From NCBI RefSeq assembly GCF_019649055.1, contig NW_026570263.1, positions 682,001 through 746,000 on the forward strand: a stretch of DNA of 64,000 nt, read 5' to 3'. Under the pieces are notes generated by a model that was not told the DNA's origin, searched no databases, and saw only the letters and a program-made list of their open reading frames with translations. This DNA is from Paramacrobiotus metropolitanus. Its lineage: Eukaryota > Tardigrada > Eutardigrada > Parachela > Macrobiotidae. Shown here one piece after another: positions 24,701-38,800 of the stretch. A program made the position numbers and the translations under genes. Numbering within the stretch: position 1 is the first letter of the stretch; each line of letters opens with the position of its first letter.

Positions 24701-27700
24701 GCCTCTTAAAACCTTTGTTGTTGTGTATTTGTTTCTTGTGAATGTAAATAAAGAGCACAAGTAGCCGGAAGTAAAGAGGAGTGTTTTTACTTAGAGAAAA
24801 TATAATAAACCTAAGAATAACCTAAATTCACTTATTATAATCAGTTTTCTTTGGGATGAAATCAAAGTCCTCTCGAAGCGTTGAGATTTGCAATCGGAAG
24901 CGGTAGAATTATTCCTAATATTTACTGTCTGCTAAAATTAATTTAAATCAATTTAACAAAGCCAAAAGCTAGAGAAAATTTTGAACGATTTATCTGTCGA
25001 ATTCCACTCTATTTCAAATCAAAATGATTTCTTAACGGCTCAGATCTGCTTGAATTTCATCCATAAGGACGGACGCCGTACCTGTCCTAATTCCTCGTTG
25101 AGATCGGAGGAGTTGACCTTGGCGGGCAGATTGCGCTCCTTGTCGAAGAGCTCCACGTCCCACACGAGGAATTTGGCACCGAGGAACTTCTGCAGCTCCA
25201 GCGTGACGTAGAGCGAGATGGGAATGATGTAGTTGAAGAGCACCAGGAAGGCGAACACGTCCTGGATGACGCCTTTCGCCTACACGCACAAATACCGGTA
25301 TATTTCCCGCATGCAGCGAAAATCCATAACAAATACGCAATCCTAATTAATAAACAAATTCAGACGATAATTTGTCTTTTTCTTGAGTACCGTGACGCGT
25401 GTCTCGGGATCCTGGGGGAGGGGTGAGTACCAGGGATGGCCGCGGGGCTGCGCGGTGAGCCAGTACTTGAGCCCGGTGCAGACGGCCACCTCCAGTAGCA
25501 AGAGCAACAAGAAGAAGCCGAGGAACTCGTTCATGCCGCGCTCGATGGTGCTCCACTTGTTCTTGCTGGTGTAGACGGAGTTGAGCGCCATCTTCGTCTG
25601 CTGGCCGGTGTAGACGGCGCAGCCGAAGACGAAGCGCGTGTTCTTCAGCCGCGCGCCGTTCAGCAGCAGGTTCTGCTGGCTCAGACTGGTCATGTACGGC
25701 GTCGAGGCGTTCAGCTCGCGGTCCGAGTGGATCAGCAGCCGCCCGCGGAATCTACGCAGAAAAAGAGGAATTATTTATCCTGTAATTTTATGTGTTAATT
25801 AACACATTAACCAAGAACCAAGAAATTTGATAAATAATTTCATTTACTGAAGAGTGAAGATTAATTTATTAATAACAAATTTACTAATGCAAAGGCGCAA
25901 TTTTTTTACACAAATTATAAATTTTGCTAATTAAGAAACCGGAGAAATTCCTTGGCTCTTATTAAGTAAAATTATAATTATTTCTTATATTTAGTAAAAT
26001 TAGAATTAATTATAAATTCAAAACCAGAAGCAATTTGTAAACTTAATTTACGTAATTAGGATTTCGTTTTATTCAAAAATCACGAGAAGAAATCTATTTA
26101 TGGTTCACTTTTTAATTAACGATGAAGAAACCGAACATTTAAGGAAGAAAGCATATTTTCCAATTTTTAGATGATTAAGAATGATCAACTACACGGGGCG
26201 GTTGCGCCGTTAATGCGTACAGGTACAGGTCGGTGGTGGGCTGCTCGCACTGGATGGTGGCGCGCAGCGCGGACAGCGCCTCGACGGTCTGCAGCGCCTG
26301 CGTGGCGGGACTGCAGCGGAAGACCTTGAGGTTGGTCTCGCCGTCCAGGTTGGCCGTCGTCACCTAACAAAAACAGCAGCCCGTCGACCACTGCCCGAAT
26401 ACAGCGAGTAATCGTCCGATACTCACGCTGCAGCGGCCGTCGTCGTTGCTGGAGGCCAGCATGACCAGGTCGCACGGGAACTTGTGCTCGTCCACGACGT
26501 AGACGATGTCGCCCACCTGGATGTGCTTGGCCTGCACGCGCTGCAGCTGGCCGTCCTTCAAGACGCGCACCGACCGGTTGTTGACCTGCAGGTCCGCCTT
26601 GTGCCGCAGCCAGTCCTCGTACGCCTGCTTGATGGCTGTGACGGAGACGACGAAGATTAACGGAGCGATGGACGTCACCGGGCTGACGGGACTGTCGATG
26701 CTCAACTGTATACAATACACAATCAACCACTGCAGAGGTAATACAGTTCTGTATACAGCCCTTATCCAAAGAGTATATGCTTTTCAAAATCTTTTTCCCT
26801 CGCGCGTCAATGAGGATCGATTTTTTTCATCGAAATTTGTTGATTTATTTGCATCGACCTTCTCAACTGTACTCATAATAAATCGAAGCTATTTTATGTA
26901 TTTTGAACATCCAAATTCACCGACACTGTTTTACAATATTACAGTGTTCGTTATGTTAAAAAATAAAATTTACCGGAAATATGTTTAGTAGCCTGGTGCG
27001 ATAGCTCCATAAAAAGATGTACTTTAACTGTAGCTGGCCAATATTAGTTAATCGAATAAAAAGCGATAATAAATAACAAGTTGACAAAAAATGGCAAGAA
27101 TACTAATAATAAAAATCGCTGAGGCGTAAGCTGTCGATTGTACAACAATAAATTGACAAGAGTATTGAATGCAGATGAGCGCGCCATACCTGAATGATCC
27201 CGACACAAAGGAAGTAGAAGTTGGCGATACGGCGGAACTGCTCGAAGAGATTCTTGGGCAGGAAATTCCACGCGGTATACTACAGAGACAAACAACAATC
27301 GTCAATAGATGCGCCACACCATGAATTGGGCACAACGATAAGGGTGCCATAAACGAATAAATCCAGCCATAAAAAATACAGCGCTATTTCGGTCAGACGG
27401 CATGCCCACCTTGGAGGAGACGATGCGATTGTCGGGGTACTTCTCCTCGGCGGCGGGGAGCGCCGCGTTGGCCCTTGAGAGACTGCCCTGGGCGGCGGCC
27501 GACGCGGAGGAGAGGCGGTGTGGGAGGGGCTTCTGCTGGTGCAGCGGCAGGAGGTTGTGCTGGTTGGGATCGGCCGGGGCCCCAGCGGGCGGGAGGTGGC
27601 GCTGGAAGTGGTTGACGTACACCGTGCGGTAGGTGTCGCTGGGGGCCGCCTTCGCCACTCCCTACAATCACACCAAAACCACGTTGAGAGTCAGGACGCC

Positions 27701-27771
27701 ACGAGCGCGACCGGGATGCGCACCAGTTTAACCAGGAGCCAGCGCAGCCAGTTGGGCCGTTTGTCGGGCAT
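21747..27771 (-). CDS. ATP11: Phospholipid-transporting P4-ATPase, ATP11 (class VI) type, 13 exons
   Basis: Catalytic flippase subunit that moves aminophospholipids to the cytosolic leaflet, usually with a CDC50 partner. Exons are 27771-27724, 27661-27410, 27279-27190, 26705-26427, 26363-26221, 25751-25391, 25279-25082, 24545-23127, 23072-22885, 22771-22567, 22511-22402, 22340-22154 and 22040-21747 (about 1257 residues). Near the N-terminus, DNRIVSSK joins [20 protein letters not shown]; the [12 protein letters not shown] form is typical of ATP11. The actuator loop has LDGET (residues 229-233). The phosphorylation motif is DKTGT (Asp464), and TGDK and GDGAND (about 865-870) follow in exon 8, whose 473 codons carry the P and N domains. 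C-terminal membrane helices follow, then a polar Ser/Pro tail. Exon 1 may end at 27733 instead. Close paralogues (ATP11A, B and C) cannot be separated by eye. Confidence 0.93.
22044..22084. repeat. ATT/AAT microsatellite at a splice acceptor
   Basis: About 13 ATT triplets, with one cat interruption, lie in the last intron of the flippase gene. On the coding strand the repeat reads (AAT)n and runs directly into the ttgcag acceptor of exon 13. It replaces the usual pyrimidine-rich tract. Confidence 0.85.
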
Positions 27772-29838
27772 GGCCGGAGATGCAGCTGTCCAGGAGGGTG
27801 ACGGGAGGCTGCCCGAGGACAGGGAGAATACAACGCTGAGATTCTGGACAGAGAGGAGATGATAGTGAGCACGGAGAGCAGATGAGTCAGGACGACAGCG
27901 GAGGGTAGCAAGACCAGCCCGATGGGATCATCGCCGGGCGACCAGCCCCCCAGCATGGTGGCAAGGACGGCCGGGCCGACCAGCAGGGTGGCCGCGCATC
28001 CGACGCACCGCGCCGCCTACTCAACGGGCACATCCATCCATCCAGCCTCGCACAATCCTCGTCGCGCACTGTCCAGCAGTCACGGATCTACACAAGCAAC
28101 ACGATAAACGTCACACCGACAATCCCCTATGCCCATTATTACTGAAATCTTCAGGGCACACACAAATACACGCTCGCACCGTTGAACGTCAGAACGTTGT
28201 CCCGCCGAAGAAGACCAGCTACTGGGGCTGTGCAGGCAGTCAATATTGGCATTATTACGTCAATTGACAATTCACGCTACCTTCGTCACATCCCCACAGT
28301 CACCGACGAAAGAACACACAACGCCGTTACTACAACGACTGCCCCTGCACACTGCACAAGATCCTCCTGCGTAATTTGGCTCAGTGATCAGTGAGACTTG
28401 GTAAAATAACCCTACCTGATCAATTCATGTTGAAACGTGAAAGTACTGCAGTCGAGTGTTAACAGTTAACTGCCATGTTTATGTAGCGCCACACACAACC
28501 AACTACGCTACTTTTTGTCAGTTCTACACACTGGAAAAATTGTATACATTCAGAAACATCCTAAACTATCGTGAAACTGTCAGAAAGTAAGAAGTGTAAG
28601 ATTACCCAGCTACTTGAAACTGGCAGCTCCCTGCACGATACGTCTAACCTGCCAGTGTTGTCGTCTCAAGAACGATAACTCTTCTCAGCATCGGCTCTAC
28701 TATCATCTACCGTACCTCGCTGTGCCTGGATTCTCCGATACAGTCACGCTGCGATGGGAAGGAATCGGAGAGAGAATTCTTCGTCAGTTTCGATAAAAGT
28801 GATAAGTTCTTCGCAGTCAAACTCGAATTACACCAAACTCCTTCGACGCAGAGGCTGTACAGCTTAGGATTAATCCACACATACACACAAGCCACCTTCT
28901 GCCTCAAGACTCACAAATGTTCACACCCGAAGGCGAAAAAAACCCGAAGAAGAGAGATAAAAAATGACTAATCTCTAAAAAAACATTCAGAACTCAACCA
29001 TTTTGATTAACTTGTTGACGCATTCAGTTTTCTCGTCAAATGGTCGTGGCAAACCACACTCAGTCTTTGTGACGTAGACGCGGGGCGTGCCGAGCGTGGC
29101 GTGGAGGGTACTTCCGGTTGTCTTTGTGGCAAACTGGAAATTTCATCGGCATGATGCATCCTATTCTTTCACGATATTCGAATTTCTGTCTGGTGTAGTT
29201 TCAGTACATTATCAAATTATCCGTAAGAAGATCGCTTCAGTTTTTGGGATCTGTGTTTCGTATTTCCGCACACACTCTTGTGACTTCCGCACTTGGTTAA
29301 TGCTTCGTGTGGTCACGCCACCCCAGCTGTGTAATACTTGCCTCAGGCAATGCAGACAGCCGCAAATAAAGCCCGCAATACACCTTGCGCGATCTGGATT
29401 TCCTGTTTGCTTTGAATTCTTTTGCGCACTGTAAGCGCTTCGTTGTCACTAATACTCGTAGTTATCGATTCTTCAGTTTTCCGGCAATATTTTAGATCAG
29501 CTGAAAATGCATTCCTCTTTGCAACAGCAAGTTCGCTTGCGCGCTCTGGTGCCGATCAGTGTCCAATGTCAACAAGCGCCACTGACCGGAAGTACTTCTC
29601 TTATACGCCGCGTCGTAAGTTTTCTATGCAAAAACGAACGAGCACCTGCTTTCTTCATAATTACATTTTTATGCAACGACAAAACGACCACTTTGTAGAA
29701 AAAGACAAAAGGTCACCCGTAAACAGCACACAGCAAGCTTTAAGCGCAGCACACATACTGTTAATATCCGCATTCATAAAAATTCTGACTTGAGACCATT
29801 CGTTTAATGATTTGTGACAAGGGCTCCGATCATCCTGA
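27772..29838. other. Intergenic region between neuroligin and flippase
   Basis: It contains the 5' flank of the flippase gene and the 3' flank of neuroligin, both on the minus strand. Open frames here are short and unrecognised. No TATA box is evident close to the flippase ATG. Confidence 0.5.
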
Positions 29839-32800
29839 TCAGACGGCCGTCTCGTCCTGTTCCGGCGCCCCACCGCCGCCAGTGCCGCCGCCCGCGGGCG
29901 TGGCGTGCTGCAGCGTGGCGGCCTTCCTGAGCAATTCGGCGTGACTGCGCCGCTGCAGGGTGTGGTCCAACCCCAGCAGGGGCACGGACCGCGGCGGCGC
30001 CCCCGGGGGCCCGGCCACCACCGGCAGCAGGGGCTTCTGGGCGTCCGGGAGGTGCAAGGGCAGTTGGAAGTGCGGGTCGGAGAAGGTGTTGAAGGTGCGG
30101 CCCGGGTGGTAGTGCATCACCGGCAGGGGAGTTCCCGGCACCGAGTAGTTGTTGTGGGAACTGGAGGAGGGCGGGAGGAGGGTCTCGGCGTGGTCGGCCT
30201 CCTCGGCTTTGGCGTCGGCGGGGTTGGGGGTCACGCCGTTGCGCTTCTCGGGCAGCGGCCGGTTCGATAGGTACTTCTTCCGGTTGCTTCGGTAACAGAC
30301 ACCTGAGTACAAAAAACATCGCTGCATTTTTTAAAATATTAGTATAAATATAAAATTATAATAAATAAATAAAAAAATAAAATATGATAAATTTGAAAAT
30401 TTATTGGAAATAAATAAAGATAACGATAATTAATAAGTATGCAAATTTTATTTAGTGAACCGGTACATATATACTGCATAGGTAACCGTATATGTATGTT
30501 TTTCGCGTATTTTTTTATATATGCGCATATGTTCTTATATGTCTCGTACCGATACAGATGAGAATGTTGATTAAGACGATGGTGCAGCCAACGGCAATCA
30601 TGATGGTCAGCGTGGTGGGTGACGGGGAGTTGTAGCCCATGGGCTCCGGCTCCAGCGGCGTGACGAGGACGTCGGTGTTCTGCGCGGTGGAGGAGGTGGA
30701 CTGGGAGGTGGTCTTGGAGCGTGTCTTGTTCCGCCAGGGCGGCGGGGTGCTGGAGGGGGGCAGGGGCGGCGGCGGCAGGGTCAGAAAGGCCAGCGTCCGC
30801 ACCAGGCCGTCGTAGGTGTCCATGTTGTCGAAGTCGGAGAAGGCGTGGTGGTCCGGACTGATGCGCGGCGACGTCCCGGTGTTCAGTTTGGGGATGAGCT
30901 CCGTCCAGAAGGCCGTCTTGTGGGCGCGGTAGTGGTTGCGGACGTCGCGGGAGCGGGCGCTCAGCTGCAGGTAGCGCTGCCGGTCGGCGTCGAATTTCGG
31001 CCAGTTGGCGGAGGTGACGCCCTGCCGGACGGCGTCCGAGAAGCCGATGGTCTGCCGGCGCGGCATCTTCCGCGGATCGCCGGTGCGGATGTAGTTGGCC
31101 AAGAGGTTGATCAGCACTTCGCTGACGTAGGCGTCCGCCGCCGAGTAGTTGCCGCCCCACGGCTGGAGACGGCCGTGGTGCAGGAGCGGCGCGCCGAAGA
31201 GAAAGGGCAGCTCGTCCCCGGCGACACTGTCCAGCGTCGTCGGGAAGTCCTCGTCGCCGGCGCGGTGAGCGTGCTGGAAGAGGAACATGTAGGTCTCCTG
31301 CGCCACGGCCCCGGCGTGCAGCTGCGCGGCCTCGGTGAGGGGCGCCACGGTCAGCGCGTCGCTGAGGACGTCCAGCGTGGCGTCGCGCGTGTTGGCCAGG
31401 GAGCGCGGCGACTTGTCCCAGTCGGCGTACTCGAACTTGACGGACATGAAGACCTCGCCGAGGTGGTAGGCGAAGAGGTTGCGCACCAGCGAGCGCAGGA
31501 TGCGGTTCTGGCGGGCCTCGTCGAAGCCGGACGCCAGGTCGCGGCGGGTGAAGAGGGGCGCCGCTTCGCTGCGCGTCAGCCCGATCATCAGACCGTACTT
31601 CCGGTAGAGGCTGGCGTAGTTGCGCATGATATGGCGCGGCTGGTTGGGGATGAAGACGCCGTCGATGGCCGGCCCGAAGCCGGTGAGGTACCTGCAAAGG
31701 TCATCGGGTTAGACAACTACGCATCCCGGAAGGGAACGGGACGTACTGGGGGATATCCAGCGGGACCTTGACCAGCTCGTCAGCCGTCTTGGTCTTGAGG
31801 CAGCGCACCAGGTCGGGGCTGTTGCCGGTGGGGCAGTGCAGCGCCCGCGCCAGCTCCAGGGTGTACTTGCGGGGGTCGTGGCTGAGGGCGTGGGGGGCCA
31901 GGGCCGAGCCGCTGAGGAGGATGGCGCGCTGGAAGAGGCGCTTGCTGTTGGTGGCCACCGGCGAGATCATCAGCAGGTTGACGCAGGCGGCGCCGCTGCC
32001 CTGGCCCAGCAGCGTGATATTCCCGGCGTCCCCGCCGAACTGCTCAATGTTCTCCTCCACGAAGCGGACTGCAGTCAAACACATATGCACCTGATTGTAG
32101 TGAATAATAATATTATTTGCACAAAGTAGTATAACGTATATTTAGTATATAAACGTATAAACGTATATAAACGTATAATATATAAACGTATAACGTATAT
32201 ATATACGTATATATGAATATATAAAGATACAGTATATATAGATATATATTTATATATATAATATATACATATAAAAATACAAGATACAGTATGTATACAC
32301 AGAGTATATAAACATGTTGCATATATAGATATCTATATACATAGTAGGTATACACATATGCTGTATACCCAGATACATATAAGTACATTTTATACATGTA
32401 ATGTAGCTACACATACATTAAAATAAATGCAAGTTCTTGTACGAAGATGAGCATAATAATAAATTGGCTTATCTTATTGTTACTCACGCTCCGTTGGGCG
32501 GTAATTACGTGTACACACAAATACGTTTATCCAAGATGTAGGACGTTATTACTCACTGGCGGCCACTTGGTCCATGAGGCCGTAATTGCCGCGAGCGTGT
32601 CCGTCGTCGGTGGTGAGGAAGCCTGCCGGTCAAGACAATATCACAATGTACAACGTTAACAACACATGGCGGAGTATTGAGGCGGGTAAATATTATGATT
32701 TATTTATGAGTCTTGTGTTTCATGGCCGAGATGGTCGGTGACTGTGCCCTGGTCTGGACTCCGAGCCCGCGCAGCCGGTAATCGAATTGACGAGCATTTA

Positions 32801-35800
32801 TTGACCTGTTTCCACTGGGCAAGACAAACATTCGTCCCGCTCGTGCCGCTACATTAGCCCATCGATTCCCCATTCGAATACGGCATGTTCCCCCGTTTTG
32901 ACTCGTTGGCTTGTCAATGTCCTGATGGCCATCAGCTTAAGCACAACTCTCCGTAAAGCAGCGTTTATTCAAGCGGACGCCGGCTTGCGTGACGCGGGTC
33001 TTCGGGGAGACGTTACGGCTTCTTAACGGCCGTAAAGTCAGCCTGAACACGGGGCTAATTGTTGGCCGTAAAAGCGCTGTACTTCCGGCGCGTAATGACG
33101 CTGGATGTGCCGGTCGGGCATGACAACATCACGCCGGCCATTATCAACGGCCACTTGCCTCCGACATGCTTTACAACCGTTTCACTAAACGCTAACGTTA
33201 TACCGCTTAAAGATACATATATGCCGGTTAATGTAGTTGGAAAGGTCACGTTCGCCGGACAGGTAAGGCGATCCCGTGGGGAGCGCGGCCAGCTGGCGTT
33301 CGTGATTGTATGATACAAATCGGACTAATTGGGCCGTGAATGTATGTATACGCGTATCGACAAGGGAATCTTATCGCGCTGGCCGTCAGATGGCCGGCCG
33401 GGTCGGTCAGCGCGGCCAGATCGGATCGGCGCCAATGAGGCCTGACGCGGCCGGACGGGGCGCTGCCATCTGGCCGGGGCTGCCGATCCGTGACCCGGCT
33501 TAATTGCGTGCCGTACTGTTATGTAGATTAGATTCCTCGGTACAAGTGAGGAAGGTAGTGGCAGCTTACCGAGCGGCCCGAGCCGGTAGTTGAGGGTGAC
33601 GACGATGATGTTGCCGTAGCTGGCCAGGACGCTGCCGTCGTACGGGTTCCCCGAGCCCCACGAGTACGACTCCCCGTGAATGTAGATTAATACTGGCAAC
33701 GACTCACGCTCCTCTGCAACACATTAAATCCCTTTAATTAAACGCGCGCTAATTCTACTGGTCTATTTTTTAATATTCGTGCACAACGTTTAATTCAATC
33801 GGTCCCCAATTTTCTTAACTAGAATGTGTGTTAATTACATGCTTTGTAAAGGTCATCACAGGCGGCGGCATACTGCGTATACTTCGATGCTTTATTAATA
33901 ATATTACTATTATTTTCCGGTAGAAAATATTAGGAAGCTACAGCGTAAGCCTGCCAAGTGGCGCACGCGCCGACCGGATTAAGTAAAAAGACTGGAAAGC
34001 GCGATTGTGTTTGGGATAAATCCCTGGCTGGCGGAAAGCGGCCGAAGCCGGTTAATTGGCGCAGGCCGGGCGGCGTGGCGGGGGAGCGGAAGCGCGGCTG
34101 GGCGTCGATCAGGCCCGATTATGCGCAGCTACACGCCAGCAGAATGCCGGCATTAAAGCAACACCCCGGCGGCGCTTGACCGTGGCCGGTCCGCGCCGGA
34201 TCCCGGATGGAAGCCGCTCGCATCCCGGCGCAACGCTACTCTCTATGTACAGCGCCGTCGATGAATAATGGACTTCTTGACAAAATGTTATAAGTGCTCA
34301 ATACACTTCTAATTTGATAAGCATCGATTGTCATCCAATACAGCCGTTCCTACGTAAACACTGTGCCTGCGCTGGCGACTGCGGAGTGAATTGCCGGAGC
34401 GGGCAATCAATAAGCGGTTGAAGTTGTGTGCTCTGTACACTGTAACGCGGACTACAGACTCCTGTCACGACCGGCGGAGAATAGCTGCCTCTGCGATGGA
34501 CGCCGGGCTAGGCAGGCTACTTGACAAAGGAGATGGATGGATTCGCTGATGCTGCACATATATGGGAGAAACCCGTAGAGGACAAACACCGGCAGGGCGC
34601 AGTTACACTGTTTGTTTGCCCATTCATCAACCCAGTCCCGGTCGCCTTGGCCTCCTCACCTTCTTTTTTCATATATACAATTTTAACTTAATTATTATTA
34701 AAGTACAAACTTTTAAAAAATAAAAAACTATTGTTAAATTTATATTAAATTATTTTAAATTTATACAGATTTTGGTGCATTATACCGGCACCAGCATATA
34801 TCAGGGCTCAACGCCAGTGCTTGTTTACTTCTTCTCTTCTATATATATTTTTCAATTTACTAGCGGAAATAGGGGAAAATTAATTAAGCCGTATTTGGTT
34901 AAAGGTCAAGCTTGATTAGAATAAAATGTCACCGGGTGTGCCGGTGTCTGTTGATTAACACGCGGTATCCCGTTCTCATGACGGTAGCGACTGTTGGGAA
35001 CGCCGGCTAAAGTAAACTCCCGCGGATTGTTTCAACACAGCCAGTACAGTTGACCATCTGCGACAGTTTACATAAGCCCACGCTGCTTCCCGTTTGACCG
35101 CTGACCAACTACATCAACGTCCATTCCCCTTTAATAAATATTATTGAAACAAATCAAACAATTATTATAGCAATTACGGCCTGAACGATTTTCTATATAA
35201 GCAAATTACCCCGGCAATTAATATTTATTTTTGTACGTTTTGTTTTTGATATTCTTGTTTCGGCGCTTAATGTAATTATGTTTCGGATATTGTTCATTTA
35301 ATTGCATAAATAAATGAGGAGGCGATTCGGGCGGGAGACGTGGCCCGTGTCGAGGGCAGTTGGCGTTAACGGTGCGGGATTATATTCAGCGTATAGGCTA
35401 TATAAACGTGAAGATTGATGGATGCATAATGACATAATGATCAGCGCGTAATTGGCAGGGATTACGCTGAAGCGTCCCCGGATACTAACGGATCACAATA
35501 ACATTATCACAGCTTTCCTATCGATATCATGCTGTCGTATATATAAACTACATATATATGCATATATATCGTATACATATATATATGTTGTATATATAAA
35601 CTACATATACTGTATATGTATATAAATATCATTTACATAATATATACGTACAAGAAACAGCCTCGGCTTCGCCTCCGCTTTTCTTGTGGTCTCCAGTCTA
35701 CGGCCGGTTTATTCAAATGATTTCGTTCCGCTATTTAGTTAACATCTTATTCCTTCAACGAAACAAAATGATCCGAAAATACGCTAAAACGCAGATAGAA

Positions 35801-38800
35801 TAAAAAGTGAATTTATGGCTTTTGTGCACTCAGACGCATTCACTTTCACTCGGAAGGGAATTTTTGTTAACTTCTCCCTCCCGACCTTGATCGAGTCTAC
35901 CAGGTAATAATTTCCACTAAAGGATGCTTGCAATAGATGCTGATGGTAGTCCGATCACTCGTTTACCTATAGCGGTCTGTGTTCTCTGGATAGTAGTGGT
36001 AGTTCGGTCACTTCTTTACCTATAGCGGGCTGCGTGCTCTGGATAGTAGTGGTAATTCGGTCACTCGTTCACCTAGCGGTCTGTGTTCTCTGGATAGTAG
36101 TGGTAGTTCGGTCACTTGTTTAACTAGCGGGCTGTGTGCTCTGGATAGTAGTGGTAGTTCGGTCACTCGTTACCTAGCGCGCTGCGTGCTCTGGATAGTA
36201 GTGGTAATTCGGTCACTCGTTCACCTAGCGGGCTGTGTGCTCTGGATAGTAGCGGTAGTTTGGTCACGGCTTGGCTCTGTGAAACTAAAACCGTCTGGCC
36301 GGGTTTTGGAATAGGTATGGGCATTCAGATTATGGAAATGGTTTCTGCTGATTCTATACGTGAAAGCTGGGTTCGTGAATCCCTTTTTATTTTTTGTGGT
36401 AATAAAGATCTAGAATGTACAGTAGATACCGTACTATTATTCCGTATTATACGAAATAATTTACGGACTGCAGAATGCAGATGCTGATTATCATTTATCA
36501 ATCACTGACTTTAGTTTTGCTCGGACTGCAATGAAAGGTTAGCCCGTTTGAACGATTACAGTACTATGGTCAGTTTCTTTTACAGCTGCCTTCAAATGTA
36601 AACGATTTAAACTGTAAACGAAGCCATCCACTTGCAGTATCGTTTGCGCTACTGCTAATTGACTTTTCTAGTTTTGTAGGATTAAAAGTTCAAACCTTTT
36701 TGATTTGTTGATCTAAAAAGGGTACCAGTTTAAATTTACTGATTTTTTGCTCCATGCAACAGGACTTTGAAATTGTTTTCAAGGTCACCTTGAGTTTTCT
36801 TCTCTACCGGCACCGGCGTCTGTGCACGGGAGCCGGAGCAGATATTACCAAAACAAAATGCATGTGACACAGTTTCCAGACATGCTGAATCGAATGGCGG
36901 TAGCAGTTTTTCGATTAATTTTTTGGCTTGTTCTGACCAGATCGTACGGGGTTTTCCGTTGTATTATAGATCTTTACCTTGATATATATACATATATATA
37001 TATATGTATATATATATATATGTTGTATAAATAGATATAAACTACATATATATGTATATATATCGTATACATATATCTGTATATATGCTGTATATATAAA
37101 CTACATATATACATGTCGTATATATAAACTATAAACTACTGCAGCGGGACTTATTTCACATATTAGCGTTCGTTCTCACGAATCTCACCACACAAAACGC
37201 GCTGTATATTTTCTTTATAATTTATTTGAATACAGACGCATGTTCGTCTATTGCATCGCGTTGTTGGCCGGTTGAAGTGCGCTCAAGTAGCCGCGTATTA
37301 CAACAAAGCGCGGTTTCTTCCCAGCATACGTATGTGCAATAATATCATGTATAAGGAATAGTGTGCGGGGAAGAATGGGATAATTATTCCAGGGTGAATG
37401 CGGATCGGGAGCAATATGCTTCAGTGCAGCTGTTGCCGGTATTATTACGCGCATTACGTGTAGCGCTGTACAAACACGGGGCAGTGTTAACTGCTGACCG
37501 GCTGCGGACAAGAGCGGCGCAGTTGGCCGCATTAGGCCTCATTAGCGCCGCGCATTACAGATTGTACAGCGCCCTACCCGGCTGATTGTTGACCGGCGCG
37601 TTATTACAGTTTACAGCGTATTTATTAGCGGCCATTGAGGAATCAGGATCATTCATTCCCGCTGCATGTATATGATCCGATTGCATGTTGTGCAGGTTGT
37701 GCAGGCGGCCCTCCCCAAGGACAACAAAATAACACTCATTACACCGCGACAATCGCCGACCGGGGCGGGTTGTGTTAATCCCGTCAACGATTATACGGTA
37801 CACGTGCAAACTGATGATTTACCGGTGTGCTAAATCAATAATCGCCGCTGCCGTGTTTTCCCTTTCGCAAAAAGGCCAACGCTAATATAAAATAATTGTA
37901 TCTTATTACGCAAATAGACTATTTATTTGCTGACATTATTAAGCAATACATTGCACGTAAATAAAGTAATATCCAAGAAAATATTGCATCTGCGTTAAAT
38001 CAATTGATGATGCTGTGTACAGAGTACGTTAAAAAATTTAAAATTTACATTTAAAATCCTTACAAAATTATTTGCAAGGAAGGTACAATAAACATCAACA
38101 GAATATTTGTTAAATTTTGTTAAAGAAGAAAAATTAGACTGATTTGTAAAAATCTAATTCGCAGAAAATATTACCGCATAATAACCAGTAGAGAAATTAT
38201 TCAATTTAATTTAAGATACTGCTGAAACAGCGGAAGGCGATTCGTAAAAAGTTGTGTAAAAACTGGTCGTTGGGAAATCAATGGGAATTAAGGAGAGAGT
38301 ATTTATCTGTCGTTGAGGATAGATAAAGTCGGTCATCAGCCGGATAGGTTGGGCAAGTTGAGTTGTGTCTATCTATCTGTCAAAATTGAAAATTGTGGAG
38401 GCTAAATATTGTTGTCAAGTCTTATGGAAGCTTAGGGAAATGTCGACGCTGAATCGATATATGTATACATGTATGCCGGGATGAAAATCGGGAATAGTGT
38501 GCCGGTCAGCGCGAACGCGCACATATACGTAAGCGGAGTAATGGCCGCACTGACCACTGCGTCGGACATTTATATAAGTTAGTGTTGGCAGTGGTAATCT
38601 GGCTGTGCTCCCAATTATTCATCCCGTCTGCTCTGTTTTTATGCCCCCCTTTTTTACGGATGGTTAGCCACACTCGCCGGCCTTAAAGCAAAACTTATTC
38701 CCGGCATTACTGATTACGTTGCAATCACAAATCGGCCAATCTCCAATGCTGGACGCTGATGGGGCTTTAAATTATCGGCTCGGCTGCTTATTCATGCACG

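Noticed and set aside
30845-31771. Plus-strand 308-codon ORF as a gene
   Set aside because: Antisense to neuroligin exons 4 and 5; Val/Gly/Arg-rich shadow with no domain.
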